NCBI RefSeq assembly: GCF_001514495.1
Contig: NZ_BCNM01000003.1
Coordinates: 1-64,000, forward strand
Length of the DNA: 64,000 bases
Origin: Paenibacillus pabuli NBRC 13638
GTDB taxonomy: Bacteria > Bacillota > Bacilli > Paenibacillales > Paenibacillaceae
Direction: 5' to 3'
Shown here piece by piece: positions 1 through 10,429 of the stretch (position 1 is the first letter of the stretch; every line of letters starts with the position of its first letter). The notes under the pieces are model-generated. The model saw only the letters and a list, made by a program, of their open reading frames with translations. It did not search any database and had not been told where the DNA came from. A program made the translations under genes and the position numbers.

Positions 1-1219
<1,219 letters not shown>

Positions 1220-2923
1220 ATGAAACACTTACTTCCGGATTTGATGTCTTTATTACGCACCGATAAGAGTATCCTGGATTTAGGACTCACAATGTCTGTC
1301 ATCCCTTCATCTACAGAGTTGGCAGAGGCTATCCCTCTGTTCAACACTTCACCTTATCTCATGATTCAGGATGATGGACCCCTATTGGGATATATCGCTG
1401 TATCCGATGTTCTTTATGCCATGATGAATGCTCATCGCCTCCTGGAGGCTTATTTTGAAACCACGCTGGAGACGGCAGGCTCGGCTCTGACATTAATTAA
1501 TGAAGAAGCCAAGGTAACCTACTGGACATCGGGGGCGGAGCATGTTTTTTCCATTAACAAAAAAGATATCATCGGAAAACCGGCAGCGGACTTCTTTCCG
1601 CCAGAACGCCTTCAATCCCTCAAAACGCTATATACCGGCGAAACGGTATACCGCAAACAACACCAACCAAGAACCGACCTTTTCGCTCTGATTAATGCAC
1701 GTCCGGTGCAACTGGATGGACGCATTGTAGGTGCGGTTGCCGCCGAAGTGGACATAACAACCGAAATCCGCTTGCATCAGGAGTTATTACATATGACATC
1801 CAAAGTCCAACATCTGGAGAAGGCCGTGGCCCGTCTACGCCCGGAGTCTGATCCTTTTGCCAGAATCAAGGGCAGCAGCCTGGTAATGAAACAATGTCTG
1901 GACACCATTCGCAAAATCAGTTCCACTTCAGCTACGGTGCTCATTCTTGGGGAGAGCGGAACAGGCAAAGAGCTGTTTGCCAAAGCCATTCACGACCTGC
2001 GTGAACCGCAGACAGCTCCATTTATCGCCATTAATTGCGGTGCCATTCCTGCTTCATTATTTGAAAGTGAGTTATTTGGTTATGAGAAGGGTGCATTTTC
2101 TGGAGCTGATCCCAAGGGGAAAAAGGGAAAAATCGAACTTGCTGAAGGCGGCACGCTCTTTTTGGACGAAATAGGCGAAATGCCGCTGGAGCTTCAGGTG
2201 AAGCTCCTTCGTGTATTGCAGGAGAAGAGTTACTTCCCTGTTGGCGGAACACGCATGAAACACGCAAGTTGCCGGATTATCGCAGCCACCAATCAGAATC
2301 TGCTGAGCATGATCTCCCGAAATCAGTTCCGGGAGGATCTCTACTATCGACTGAATGTCATCAATCTCGTTATTCCTCCCCTGCGGATGCGCAAAGAAGA
2401 TATTTACGAGTTGACACAAACATTCCTGCAAGAATTTTCCTTGCTGTACAACCGTCATATTGAATGGATTCCGCCCGAGGTATTCAAGCTGTTATTCAAC
2501 TATGACTGGCCAGGCAACGTGCGGGAATTAAGAAATGTGATTGAGCGAATCACCATTCTCACCACGGACGGTGAGGTCAAGCCTGAATACCTGCCGGATA
2601 CCTTCATCCCAGACAACGAGCTTGTACCAACCATATTGGACGACACGGGACAGCTCCCTTCCCCCTATAAGGTAAAACCAGGATCAGCAGCAAACGCTGC
2701 AGGATTGGATGAGTCTGATACCCTCCGTGACGGAGAGCTCCAAATCAAATCAGCATCAGCCGATATAACACCGGGTTCCTATCAGGATCAGCTCGATGCC
2801 TATGAGTCGGAACTTCTGCTGCAATATCTGAAAGCCGCCGAAGGCAACAAAAGAACGCTTGCCCGGCAGCTCGGCATTTCCAGAGCAACACTCTATAACC
2901 GCATGAAGAGGCTCGGTCTATGA
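1220..2923 (+). CDS. Sigma-54-dependent transcriptional activator with PAS domain
   Basis: This 567-residue enhancer-binding protein would activate RNA polymerase carrying sigma-54. The start is ATG 1220, placed 6 bases after GAGGTG; the upstream in-frame GTG at 1211 overlaps that site. The N-terminal ~70 residues are of unclear type, followed by a PAS sensor (about 75-190), a short coiled linker and an AAA+ domain with Walker A GESGTGKE at about 244-251. The sigma-contact loop reads GAFSGA at 291-296, and a Fis-type helix-turn-helix closes the protein. The usual loop is GAFTGA, so here Thr is replaced by Ser. Overall it resembles BkdR/RocR-class regulators, usually devoted to amino-acid or short-chain acid metabolism. 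I see no -24/-12 promoter next to it, so its target genes are unknown. Confidence 0.9.
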   Translation: MKHLLPDLMSLLRTDKSILDLGLTMSVIPSSTELAEAIPLFNTSPYLMIQDDGPLLGYIAVSDVLYAMMNAHRLLEAYFETTLETAGSALTLINEEAKVTYWTSGAEHVFSINKKDIIGKPAADFFPPERLQSLKTLYTGETVYRKQHQPRTDLFALINARPVQLDGRIVGAVAAEVDITTEIRLHQELLHMTSKVQHLEKAVARLRPESDPFARIKGSSLVMKQCLDTIRKISSTSATVLILGESGTGKELFAKAIHDLREPQTAPFIAINCGAIPASLFESELFGYEKGAFSGADPKGKKGKIELAEGGTLFLDEIGEMPLELQVKLLRVLQEKSYFPVGGTRMKHASCRIIAATNQNLLSMISRNQFREDLYYRLNVINLVIPPLRMRKEDIYELTQTFLQEFSLLYNRHIEWIPPEVFKLLFNYDWPGNVRELRNVIERITILTTDGEVKPEYLPDTFIPDNELVPTILDDTGQLPSPYKVKPGSAANAAGLDESDTLRDGELQIKSASADITPGSYQDQLDAYESELLLQYLKAAEGNKRTLARQLGISRATLYNRMKRLGL

Positions 2924-2933
2924 CCAGCCTCTT
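2906..2933 (+). terminator. Weak hairpin at the end of the sigma-54 activator gene
   Basis: AAGAGGCT (2906-2913) pairs with AGCCTCTT (2926-2933), overlapping the stop codon. Only a short pyrimidine tract follows, so termination would be weak. Confidence 0.35.
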
Positions 2934-3109
2934 CTTGTGGTTATAATGAATGATACAGAAAATGATCAAGTCTCGATGATGCTGTGGAATCACGCGTCCC
3001 TCCCCCCTGTTTACTCTACAAGCTCCAATGATACATGAGTTAACCGATCCAGGCTGGCGAGTCTCTCCACGGAAGTTTTTCCTAAATATGCCGGGGATTT
3101 ATTCGCACC

Positions 3110-5182
3110 TTACAGAACACGCGCCAACCGGATCAAAGCCGTTCGCAGATGTCGATAGAACGTAGCCCGACTCATCGAGCAAGCCCGTGCCGCGGCAGTT
3201 GGATTGCCAGCATGTGTCCAATAGGCTGCATATAACAGCATCTGATCCTGTTGAGAAATACCGTGAACACGACCCTCCAGCAAGTCCAGCACATGCATCT
3301 GTAATTGAAGTCCATCCGCCATGTTATTCACTCGCGCTGCGTACTCATGTAATTCTCCGGGAGAGTGCAGATGAGTCAACAATTTGCGTACATCCTGCTC
3401 GGACCAAGGTAACCGATCGATACGCGATGTCCTCTGCGTTACCCCCCCACTCGCTTTTGCATCCGGGTCCAACAAGGACATCACCCAGTCACCGAATTGC
3501 CCACTGCGCAGATCCAGATCCAGCACATCCGCCTGATCTGTATACACGTCACATAAGCGAGTTCGCGTTCTTCTGATCTGGAACCCAATGTTCTGCAAAA
3601 ATAGCTTGAGATACGGATTGGTTGCGACCAAGATGACTCTGGCCCCTTCTCCCAGTAACGACAACCGATCCAGCGACATATAACCCACAAGTTCTTCCCG
3701 TTTGTAGCCAGGCACATCATCCCTTGCCGCTGCCAGTACCGCAAAATGGGTATCCGTCTGGTCCGGATCGCAATTCAACTCCTCCGGTGTGAAACACTCT
3801 TGCATTTCATTCGGAAAATAGTTGGAAAGCATCCCACTGCTCTCCCGGTGCACGAGCACCGTAATGAACATAGCGATTGGCTCGCCATCCTTGTCACGCA
3901 TCAAGACAATCCCCTCAGGATAACGGTGTGCAAGTTCATTCAAAAAAGCAGGATAAGACGGCGCCTGCCAGGGCTCCACGCTGTACTCACACCACTGTTG
4001 GAGTAATTTTTGCAATGATGGCAAGTCCTCCGCTCTCATTACTTCCAATGGAGAGAACAGTGAATCTGCCGACACATCCGCATATTTCCGATGCTGGAGC
4101 ATGGATTCCTGACACAAAAGGAGCATTTTCCTAGTGATCTGACGTCTCTCGTGCGGATCTGCTTGTTCATGGAGCGGCTTGAGCAACCCCGCAATTCGTA
4201 CACGCATGGCTTGCAGACGCTGTGGCTCCCGTTGCCGAAAATCCCGGAGCAGATGCATTCTGGCCATGTCATGCAGCGCCAGCCCATTGGGTCCGGAACG
4301 AATGAACGACATGTGCCTCAGAACATTGTATTCTTCAAGCGTCACCTCGGTCTGCAGCACGGAGGCCAACAATTCCTGATTCGCTGTTTCCAGCAGCGTT
4401 AATACCTCTACCATTGGATGCAAACGGGGAAGCGTCAATTCAAGCAGCAGCCTTGCGCTTATCTTCTGTGACAATTCGGTCCACTCGGAAAGAGGAATAT
4501 GCCTGCGCTGATCTGCAGCTTCAACGGCAAGCGCCAGTCCCAGCGGATGTCCATCCGTCATACGTGCAATCGTCCCTGCCATGCTCTTGTTCAATGACCC
4601 TGCTGCTGCAATATATTCGGATACTTCTTCACCCGTAAAATGTGGAAGAGGCATCTGTACAAGGCGCTGCCGCAACCTTGGATGTGTTCGCCACGCTGAA
4701 GCGGGCTCCGGCCTTGAAGCCAGAATGATCAGAACACCGCATAACGGAAGCTTGGATACGAACACTTCCATGAACCAACTTTCCAGAAGTGCCAGCTCCT
4801 CATAGTTATCCACAGCAAGGACCAGCCGTCTCTGTACCGAAGTTTGACTCAGAAGACTCAAGGGCCGAGCACTACTGTCAGTACCCATGGTCTCCAGTCC
4901 CAATGTAGAGGACAAATATTCCAGAAAAACTGACGGTGTCGAGCCGCAGGATCTGCCGTCCATCCATATGGCGGTCGCTTCCTGGTTTCGGGCAACGGAC
5001 AACATCTCGGACAACAAGGAGGATTTACCAATCCCACCCATGCCCGTAACTGAAAAAATGGTTAAAGGTGCTTCTGGATTGTCGAACCATCGGTCCAACA
5101 TCATCAGTTCTTTGGCTCGACCTATGAATCGTTTTCCATGACCATCATATCTATCGTATTGAACTTCACTACCGTTTCCCAT
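3110..5182 (-). CDS. STAND-type P-loop ATPase with GNAT-like region and C-terminal HTH
   Basis: This 690-residue protein starts at an ATG preceded by GGAGG. A NACHT/STAND-like ATPase module occupies the first ~330 residues, with Walker A GMGGIGKSS at 47-55 and a Walker B-like strand ending in AVDNYEE. Residues ~380-560 look like an acetyltransferase (GNAT) fold: there is an alternating strand pattern and a terminal ATNPYLKLFLQNIGFQ segment, typical of the last GNAT helix-strand. The end (about 645-690) is a helix-turn-helix of the kind NPTAAARACSMSRATFYRHL. A signal-responsive transcription regulator of the STAND class is the most likely role, but the effector and targets are unknown. I do not recognise a named family with exactly this order. 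It is convergent with the sigma-54 activator gene, with a 186-base gap. Confidence 0.8.
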   Translation of the reverse strand: MGNGSEVQYDRYDGHGKRFIGRAKELMMLDRWFDNPEAPLTIFSVTGMGGIGKSSLLSEMLSVARNQEATAIWMDGRSCGSTPSVFLEYLSSTLGLETMGTDSSARPLSLLSQTSVQRRLVLAVDNYEELALLESWFMEVFVSKLPLCGVLIILASRPEPASAWRTHPRLRQRLVQMPLPHFTGEEVSEYIAAAGSLNKSMAGTIARMTDGHPLGLALAVEAADQRRHIPLSEWTELSQKISARLLLELTLPRLHPMVEVLTLLETANQELLASVLQTEVTLEEYNVLRHMSFIRSGPNGLALHDMARMHLLRDFRQREPQRLQAMRVRIAGLLKPLHEQADPHERRQITRKMLLLCQESMLQHRKYADVSADSLFSPLEVMRAEDLPSLQKLLQQWCEYSVEPWQAPSYPAFLNELAHRYPEGIVLMRDKDGEPIAMFITVLVHRESSGMLSNYFPNEMQECFTPEELNCDPDQTDTHFAVLAAARDDVPGYKREELVGYMSLDRLSLLGEGARVILVATNPYLKLFLQNIGFQIRRTRTRLCDVYTDQADVLDLDLRSGQFGDWVMSLLDPDAKASGGVTQRTSRIDRLPWSEQDVRKLLTHLHSPGELHEYAARVNNMADGLQLQMHVLDLLEGRVHGISQQDQMLLYAAYWTHAGNPTAAARACSMSRATFYRHLRTALIRLARVL

Positions 5183-5241
5183 CAGCGTCCTCCGTACTAG
5201 GTACTGGTACGTTCCCTAACCTTTATTTCTCACAAAATGAG

Positions 5242-5271
5242 ACTATATTGAGACGCACAGCTGCATATGAA
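5242..5271 (-). promoter_or_regulatory. Candidate promoter of the STAND ATPase gene
   Basis: On the minus strand TTCATA (plus 5266-5271) and TATAGT (plus 5242-5247) are separated by 18 bases, about 60 bases before the ATG. The -35 is poor. Nothing else is evident in the 5183-5530 intergenic stretch besides AT-rich sequence. Confidence 0.35.
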
Positions 5272-5530
5272 GTGATAAAATCTAGTTAAAAGCCAAATTA
5301 TAGAAAAATGCACACAACGGCGGTGTACTAACTTTTAACCGGTTTACATACACCTTTTCACCCCGTTGTTCAGCATAATCGATTATTTATTCCGCCGATC
5401 GGGCACACCAATCAATGGAGCATTTTGCGTGATGCAAATTGCTGAAGTCCATGAACATCTATCCATTTCGAACTTCATGCTTCCCTTTCATAACCAATAC
5501 AGCCCGATATTCCAGGAAAGGCGGATATAT

Positions 5531-5831
5531 GTGAAAAAAAACCTCGATATCTGTAATCTGAGCGGACAACTAGGAATCAACCATGAGCGACTTGATGAAT
5601 GGTTACATCAAAGCGGAGTCTCATCCAAAACAATGGAAACGGGAAATCTTCCGGAACGAAGCTCTTCGCCATATCGTTTGGTTACTCCTACCTCATTATC
5701 GCTTGCTCCCTCTTCCGATCAGCCCAAGCTGTTTCGCGGCCGCCGCCCAACTCTTGGCCAATCAGGATTACCGACAGCTTTACGTAACGCTCGCCGCATC
5801 AGTAAAAATTGCTAGACTGTGCAGATCTTAA
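5531..5831 (+). pseudogene. Small unrecognised gene, probably frameshifted
   Basis: A GTG at 5531 follows GGAAAGGCGG and opens a plausible N-terminal frame (KKNLDICNLSGQLGINHERLDEWLHQSG). After about 5620 that frame turns into Ser/Pro/Arg-rich sequence that does not look like protein. The next frame takes over with protein-like sequence (ALRHIVWLLLPHYRLLPLP, then QLLANQDYRQLYVTLAASVK) up to the stop at 5831. A one-base slip near 5610-5640 would join the two halves into a ~100-residue protein. I do not recognise the product. It could be a decayed gene, a sequencing error, or two overlapping short frames; the second frame alone could start at ATG 5583. Confidence 0.35.
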
Positions 5832-5845
5832 GATGATGCACAGTC
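5814..5845. terminator. Hairpin between the small frameshifted ORF and adeR
   Basis: AGACTGTGC (5814-5822) pairs with GCACAGTCT (5837-5845). It sits between convergent genes but lacks a clear T tract on either strand, so it is only a possible terminator. Confidence 0.3.
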
Positions 5846-5870
5846 TCGATGATCTTGAAAACCTGGTCCA

Positions 5871-7541
5871 TCAAGACGAAAAATCCTGTTCATCCTCGAT
5901 CATGGCATGAGCAAGCAGCGCCATCTCCAGACAGATTCTTCTCTCCTGATCCATAAAGTCAGGTCCCATTAATTCTTCTAACTTCTCCAATCTATTGTAC
6001 AAGGTTTGCCGATGTATGAACAATTGAGCAGCCGCATCCCGCTTGGAACCGAAGTTTTGCAAAAAGACACTCAGGGTCTCCACCAGCCTTAGATGATGGG
6101 TCCGGTCATACTCAATCAGAACGCCCAAATGGTCATTCACAAAAGGCTGAAGGAACGATTGGGGCAATGCTTTTAACATTTGATATATACCCATACGTTC
6201 GTAAAAATGAATATGTTCCAGCCGATCTACGGATCGTGAAACTTCAATCACCTGATAAGCTTCCCGGAGACTATCAGGCATGCCTGTCAAGCGGTTGCGG
6301 ATTTTGCCAAATCCGGCATGGATCACAACCTGCTTCAGGTTGCGATTCGCAAACCTCTTTACATCACCAAGAATGCCTTCCAACAATTTGACCAGTTGAT
6401 TTCGCGTGGTTGTCTTGCTCTCTTCCTTGGCACAACATACATATACCTGATTGTTTTTCAGCATGATGAGACTGGACAGATTGTTCTTTTTGAGCAAGGA
6501 ACGCAGCAGAACCAGAATATCCTGATGGTTGGATTCCATTCGCTCACGGCCAATCCCCTTTAGACGATGCTCCATCTCAATAACCCCGCCTGCAAACCAG
6601 TACTGTCCCTTGACCAGCAAACGGAGTCCCATTCGGGTCTGAGCCTGTTCCTCATGAACAATGTTTCCGTTCATTAGATCCTGAATCAGCTCATTCTGGT
6701 TGCGCACCATCTTCTCCTCCAGAAACTGAGAGCGCAAAGTCAATGCCGCTGCTGCCTTCGCTGTATAATCGAGCAGCAGCTTGAGATACTCGGCAGGAAC
6801 TGAAGGATGCATGATCATCCCTACCGCGGAAAAAACCTGCCCAAAACATACGACCGGATGACACAGCAGCACCTGTTCCTCGTCCAGATGGAACCATAAT
6901 TCGATGTCCGAATCATTGAGATCCAGGTGCTCAACCTCCTGTTCATACCATGTGTAGATCGCTTGCTGTGTCTCCGAAGACAGCTCCGGCACAAAACTGC
7001 CCGGTTCCATGGACGAGATATAAACAACCGGCTTGGCTGCGTATTCATGCAGAAGGTTAAGCACAGCCGACATGTCTGTACTCTGTAATGTTCGCTGCTG
7101 GAGCTGACGGGAATAGGTTTCCAGGCTCTTCAGCAGCTGGTGTTGATGATTAATCAGCAATGCGTGAATATCTTGCGTAATCTCAACGAAACGGACCGGC
7201 TGCTCAAACACGATAAGCGGAAATTGATGCCTGTCAGCCAGTTCAATCAATTCTTGGGGAATGCCATGAATGCTCGTGCCAAACTCCACACATAGCCCCG
7301 CCGCTTCGCTCCGAATTAACTGGAGCAGATATTCTTCACGCCCTTCTTCCGATTGAAGCCATAGTCCTGTGGATAAAATAAGATCATGGGGACTTACAAA
7401 TGGAGAAACATTGGTAATCTCCAACACATGGACCCAGCCAACCTGACGGGATGTTCCCTCATTCCCCGCAGCAAGACTTGCTTTGGCAAAGACGGGGCGA
7501 GCCAAGATATCCTTTATCGTAAAAACACGGTCATTTCTCAA
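5871..7541 (-). CDS. adeR: PucR-family transcriptional activator, AdeR-like
   Basis: This 556-residue regulator has an N-terminal PucR purine-catabolism-type domain (about 10-130, rich in LARPVFAKASLAAGNEG and LILSTGLWL patterns). A GGDEF-like/CdaR middle region follows, and a C-terminal PucR helix-turn-helix (KRDAAAQLFIHRQTLYNRLEKLEEL, near 505-530) ends the protein. In Bacillus subtilis AdeR is a PucR-type activator of ald encoded beside it, and here the gene is divergent from ald with a 190-base gap. Together these make the assignment likely. The start is a TTG at 7541, six bases after AGGGA; a nearby ATG is out of frame. The role, activation of alanine dehydrogenase during growth on alanine and during sporulation, is taken from the family. 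Confidence 0.85.
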   Translation of the reverse strand: MRNDRVFTIKDILARPVFAKASLAAGNEGTSRQVGWVHVLEITNVSPFVSPHDLILSTGLWLQSEEGREEYLLQLIRSEAAGLCVEFGTSIHGIPQELIELADRHQFPLIVFEQPVRFVEITQDIHALLINHQHQLLKSLETYSRQLQQRTLQSTDMSAVLNLLHEYAAKPVVYISSMEPGSFVPELSSETQQAIYTWYEQEVEHLDLNDSDIELWFHLDEEQVLLCHPVVCFGQVFSAVGMIMHPSVPAEYLKLLLDYTAKAAAALTLRSQFLEEKMVRNQNELIQDLMNGNIVHEEQAQTRMGLRLLVKGQYWFAGGVIEMEHRLKGIGRERMESNHQDILVLLRSLLKKNNLSSLIMLKNNQVYVCCAKEESKTTTRNQLVKLLEGILGDVKRFANRNLKQVVIHAGFGKIRNRLTGMPDSLREAYQVIEVSRSVDRLEHIHFYERMGIYQMLKALPQSFLQPFVNDHLGVLIEYDRTHHLRLVETLSVFLQNFGSKRDAAAQLFIHRQTLYNRLEKLEELMGPDFMDQERRICLEMALLAHAMIEDEQDFSS

Positions 7542-7585
7542 TATTGATCCCTCGTAGTGTCATTTTTTCTTACATTATAAGCGAT

Positions 7586-7597
7586 GGACAAATGTCC
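7586..7597. promoter_or_regulatory. Palindrome in the adeR-ald intergenic region, candidate AdeR site
   Basis: GGACA-AA-TGTCC is an inverted repeat with perfect five-base arms in the 190-base gap between divergent adeR and ald. A looser relative (CGACATTTTGTTG) follows about 15 bases downstream. Assignment to AdeR is inference from position only. Confidence 0.35.
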
Positions 7598-7692
7598 TGA
7601 ATAGTCTTTTCTCGACATTTTGTTGATTCAAATCCATAAAAGATAGACAGGAAGTAAGATGCAAAACCATGATCCAAGTCATAAACTTGTAG

Positions 7693-7698
7693 TATAAG
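7693..7698 (+). promoter_or_regulatory. Candidate -10 element of ald
   Basis: TATAAG lies 33 bases before the ald start codon, with no recognisable -35 at the usual distance. A weak -35 fits an activator-dependent promoter. Confidence 0.35.
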
Positions 7699-7731
7699 CT
7701 AACAACCATTAAATGGACGAGGTGCATGGCG

Positions 7732-8865
7732 ATGAGAATCGGAATTCCGAAAGAAATCAAAAATAATGAAAATCGTGTAGCGATGACACCGGCCGGAGCT
7801 GCTGATTTTGTCAGAGCTGGTCATCAGGTGATGATTGAACAAGGCGCCGGGCTCGGCAGTGGATTCACAGACAGTGAATATCAATCAGCCGGAGCCGAGC
7901 TTCGAGATACGGCTTCATCCGTTTGGGCAGACGCAGATATGATTATTAAGGTCAAAGAACCCCTAGCCAGCGAATACACCTATTTTCGTCCTGGATTGAT
8001 CCTTTTCACTTACCTGCACCTCGCAGCGGAACCTGCATTGGCGAAGGCTCTGATCGAGAGCCGTGTAACCGCCATTGCTTATGAAACACTGGAGGTCAAT
8101 GGCACCTTACCTCTGCTTACCCCGATGAGTGAAGTAGCCGGCCGCATGTCGGCTCAGATTGGAGCGCAGCTGCTGGAGAAAACGGAAGGTGGCAAAGGCA
8201 TTCTGTTATCCGGGGTACCCGGCGTAAGCCGCGGCAAGGTTGTGGTTATCGGTGGAGGCACGGTGGGAACCAATGCAGCCAAAATCGCAATTGGTCTGGG
8301 TGCAGATGTGACCATCCTTGATTTGAATCTGAATCGTCTGCGCCAGCTGGATGATATCTTTGGCAATCAGATTCAAACGCTGGTATCAAGTCCATCCAAT
8401 ATTGCGGCGGCTGTTGCGGCAGCCGACCTGCTGATCTGTGCGGTGCTGATTCCGGGCGCCAAGGCGCCCACCTTGGTCAGCGAACAGATGGTCACCACCA
8501 TGGCACCCGGTTCGGTCATTGTGGATGTCGCGATTGATCAGGGCGGAATTGTCGAGACCATTGATCATATCACGACCCACGATGAACCGACCTACGTGAA
8601 GCATGGTGTGGTGCATTACGCGGTAGCGAACATGCCCGGCGCGGTGCCGCGCACATCTACGGTGGCACTGACCAACGCTACCATGCCTTATGCGCTGCAG
8701 CTGGCGAACCACGGTGCAGCCGCCGCGATTCGCGGCAGTGCGTCCATTCGCAGCGCGGTGAACGTACTGAATGGACATATCACCTATGAGGCGGTTGCCC
8801 GGGATCTCGGGCATGCCTACGTTCCCACAGGACAGGCGCTGGAGAATACCGCCGCGGTCCAGTAA
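7732..8865 (+). CDS. ald: Alanine dehydrogenase
   Basis: This 377-residue enzyme catalyses the NAD-dependent reversible oxidative deamination of L-alanine to pyruvate and ammonium in the cytoplasm. The sequence follows the Bacillus subtilis Ald pattern closely: the N-terminus [16 protein letters not shown], the substrate-binding Lys in IKVKEPL, the catalytic His in YLHLAAEP, the NAD-binding glycine motif [13 protein letters not shown], and [11 protein letters not shown]. Length is normal for the family. I chose ATG 7732 because GAGG lies nine bases upstream; the ATG at 7726 is only three bases from it. The gene is monocistronic with a strong terminator and is divergent from its probable activator adeR. 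Confidence 0.97.
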   Translation: MRIGIPKEIKNNENRVAMTPAGAADFVRAGHQVMIEQGAGLGSGFTDSEYQSAGAELRDTASSVWADADMIIKVKEPLASEYTYFRPGLILFTYLHLAAEPALAKALIESRVTAIAYETLEVNGTLPLLTPMSEVAGRMSAQIGAQLLEKTEGGKGILLSGVPGVSRGKVVVIGGGTVGTNAAKIAIGLGADVTILDLNLNRLRQLDDIFGNQIQTLVSSPSNIAAAVAAADLLICAVLIPGAKAPTLVSEQMVTTMAPGSVIVDVAIDQGGIVETIDHITTHDEPTYVKHGVVHYAVANMPGAVPRTSTVALTNATMPYALQLANHGAAAAIRGSASIRSAVNVLNGHITYEAVARDLGHAYVPTGQALENTAAVQ

Positions 8866-8918
8866 TCTTGATATAGCCGTTCCACCCGGCGCCTTCTCGC
8901 CCGGCCTGTGGAACGTAT

Positions 8919-8967
8919 AGAAGCGCCTGTCCGGGCAGATCCTGCCCAGGCTGGCGCTTCTTTTTTT
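8919..8967 (+). terminator. Rho-independent terminator of ald
   Basis: AGAAGCGCC (8919-8927) pairs with GGCGCTTCT (8953-8961), with a smaller inner hairpin, followed by a run of seven to eight T. Confidence 0.9.
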
Positions 8968-9020
8968 ATACACATATAAAATCGTTCTTCAAGACTTATT
9001 AGTTCAGGCACTTCCGTCTC

Positions 9021-9938
9021 CTACACTGCACGTTCACTGCACACCTCGCGGAAATTACAGTCCCGGCACGCGCGGCGCGAAGGCATTGGTGTGAAATAGG
9101 AGACGTCCTTGGGACGGTTGTAATACTCATCATCCACACAGGAGCGCATCTCCGCAATGTATCGCCCCACGCTCTCCTCCACCTTCAGGATATCCTCTTC
9201 CGTTGCTGTAAACTCCCGGTGTGTTCCGGTTAACAGGTACTCCACCCGCAGCTCGATCTGCTCCAGCGGTACCCGGTAATGCTCCCTTACATAGGATGCG
9301 TACAGCATCAGTTGATCCGAGAAGTCATCCTCCTTGCCTGTCTTCCAGTCCACAATGACAATGTTGCCGTTGCTGCGCCGATATAACAAGTCCATCTTCA
9401 CATACACGCGCGTATCGTGCAGCATCATGGTATCCCATTTCTCAATCTCCAAAATATCCGTACTCGCACGGGACAGATCTTCCCAAGTGAGCGTCTGGTA
9501 CAGATGGCTGACACAGGCCGAAGCTCGTTCTTTGATCGTCGCTATTCGGTCATTCAACGTGTCATCTCCGTAATACATTTCGGACAACATTACCCGGTTC
9601 TTGGGGTCCAGCCGCCACTGATCCTGATCCATGGATTCCATATATGCCTGATTCAGCAGCTTGCGCATCGTCTGTTCCAGAAAGTGCTCGCGAGGTTTAT
9701 CCTTGCCTTCTTCCCTGCTGCGAACCGCCGATTCACACATCCGGTGTGCGAGGTCACCGAACACAAGGTACAGATTACTGAGCTGTTTTAACCGATACAG
9801 ACGTACCTGCATCTCATCAGCCGACTCTGCCTTCCAGCCGTTATGGGCTCCATAATAATGATAATAATATTTGCGCAGGCACTCATCGAACATACTCGCC
9901 CGCGACTGCGAATAAGACCACTGCGGGTATTGTGCCAT
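9021..9938 (-). CDS. PD-(D/E)XK nuclease with Cas4/AddB-like iron-sulfur cysteines
   Basis: This 305-residue RecB-family nuclease-like protein carries the motifs of that fold in order. The order is: SQSRASMFDECLRKYYYHYYG near the N-terminus; an Asp in VKMDLLY; the VIVDWKTGK core (Asp-x-Lys); and QLMLYASYV (Gln-x3-Tyr). A single Cys near residue 19 and a C-terminal CRDCNFREVC cluster match the four-cysteine iron-sulfur staple of AddB and Cas4. No cas, addA or addB genes are nearby, so it is a free-standing nuclease of unknown DNA-repair or processing role. I start it at ATG 9938; a TTG at 10022 with GGAAGG would add 28 poorly conserved-looking residues. Confidence 0.8.
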   Translation of the reverse strand: MAQYPQWSYSQSRASMFDECLRKYYYHYYGAHNGWKAESADEMQVRLYRLKQLSNLYLVFGDLAHRMCESAVRSREEGKDKPREHFLEQTMRKLLNQAYMESMDQDQWRLDPKNRVMLSEMYYGDDTLNDRIATIKERASACVSHLYQTLTWEDLSRASTDILEIEKWDTMMLHDTRVYVKMDLLYRRSNGNIVIVDWKTGKEDDFSDQLMLYASYVREHYRVPLEQIELRVEYLLTGTHREFTATEEDILKVEESVGRYIAEMRSCVDDEYYNRPKDVSYFTPMPSRRACRDCNFREVCSERAV

Positions 9939-10156
9939 AAGATATTCTGCCTTTCTGTATGCCGGATCTGCATGAGATCCCTTAATGCTCACAGTATATA
10001 GGAAAGGGCAAAAATGCTGCAAGCACCCTTCCGTAATTTTCTTCTAACTGCAACCGTTTCCGATTCAATCCGTAACGTTTATATAGTTACATCACCAAAA
10101 GATGAAATTACACAGCAGAACGGATAATATACTAAAAGAGTAAGGACTTTGCTTTG

Positions 10157-10387
10157 ATATAAGATCAAACTTAGATTTACACTAAAACGGAGAGGGCAGA
10201 AAAAATCTGAAAAAGGGAAGCGTTCGCCTGAAAGCTTTCTGAAAGAAAGCTACATCGGAAGCATAACGCTTATCACCGGATTTCACCTTTTAGAAAGAGA
10301 ATCAAAGAAATCTGGGGATAACAGCGATTAAAAGATTATTCTGCACGCGGAGCGGCCGAGTGTAAAACTCATAAGTTGATCTTATAT
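10157..10387. repeat. Structured intergenic palindromic element, copy 1
   Basis: The element forms a long imperfect hairpin. Outer arms ATATAAGATCAA (10157-10168) and TTGATCTTATAT (10376-10387) are perfect complements, as are TTTACACT (10176-10183) and AGTGTAAA (10359-10366). Inside, GCAGAAAAAATCT (from 10196) opposes AGATTATTCTGC (10333-10344). TTATCACCGGATTTC (10270-10284) opposes GAAATCTGGGGATAA (10307-10321). The core words, GGATAACAGCGAT and a GCGTTCGCC-type segment, recur in copies at 14.4 and 16.1 kb. It sits directly upstream of the kinase-like gene, whose Shine-Dalgarno begins 27 bases downstream. No protein is encoded. It could be a structured RNA, a MITE-like repeat, or both. Confidence 0.75.
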
Positions 10388-10429
10388 GAAAAAATAATGT
10401 ACAGGCATATCCTAAAGGAGGCACCACCC

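Noticed and set aside
7542..7731. Sigma-54 (-24/-12) promoter for ald served by the activator at 1220
   Set aside because: No TGGCAC-N5-TTGC-like element is present; AdeR control is the better explanation.
8386..8973. Long minus-strand frame opposite ald
   Set aside because: Arg/His/Gly-rich shadow of a certain gene; no ribosome site or family resemblance.
9021..9938. Cas4 of a CRISPR system
   Set aside because: Motifs are shared by AddB/Cas4-like nucleases generally; no array or other cas gene is in the window.
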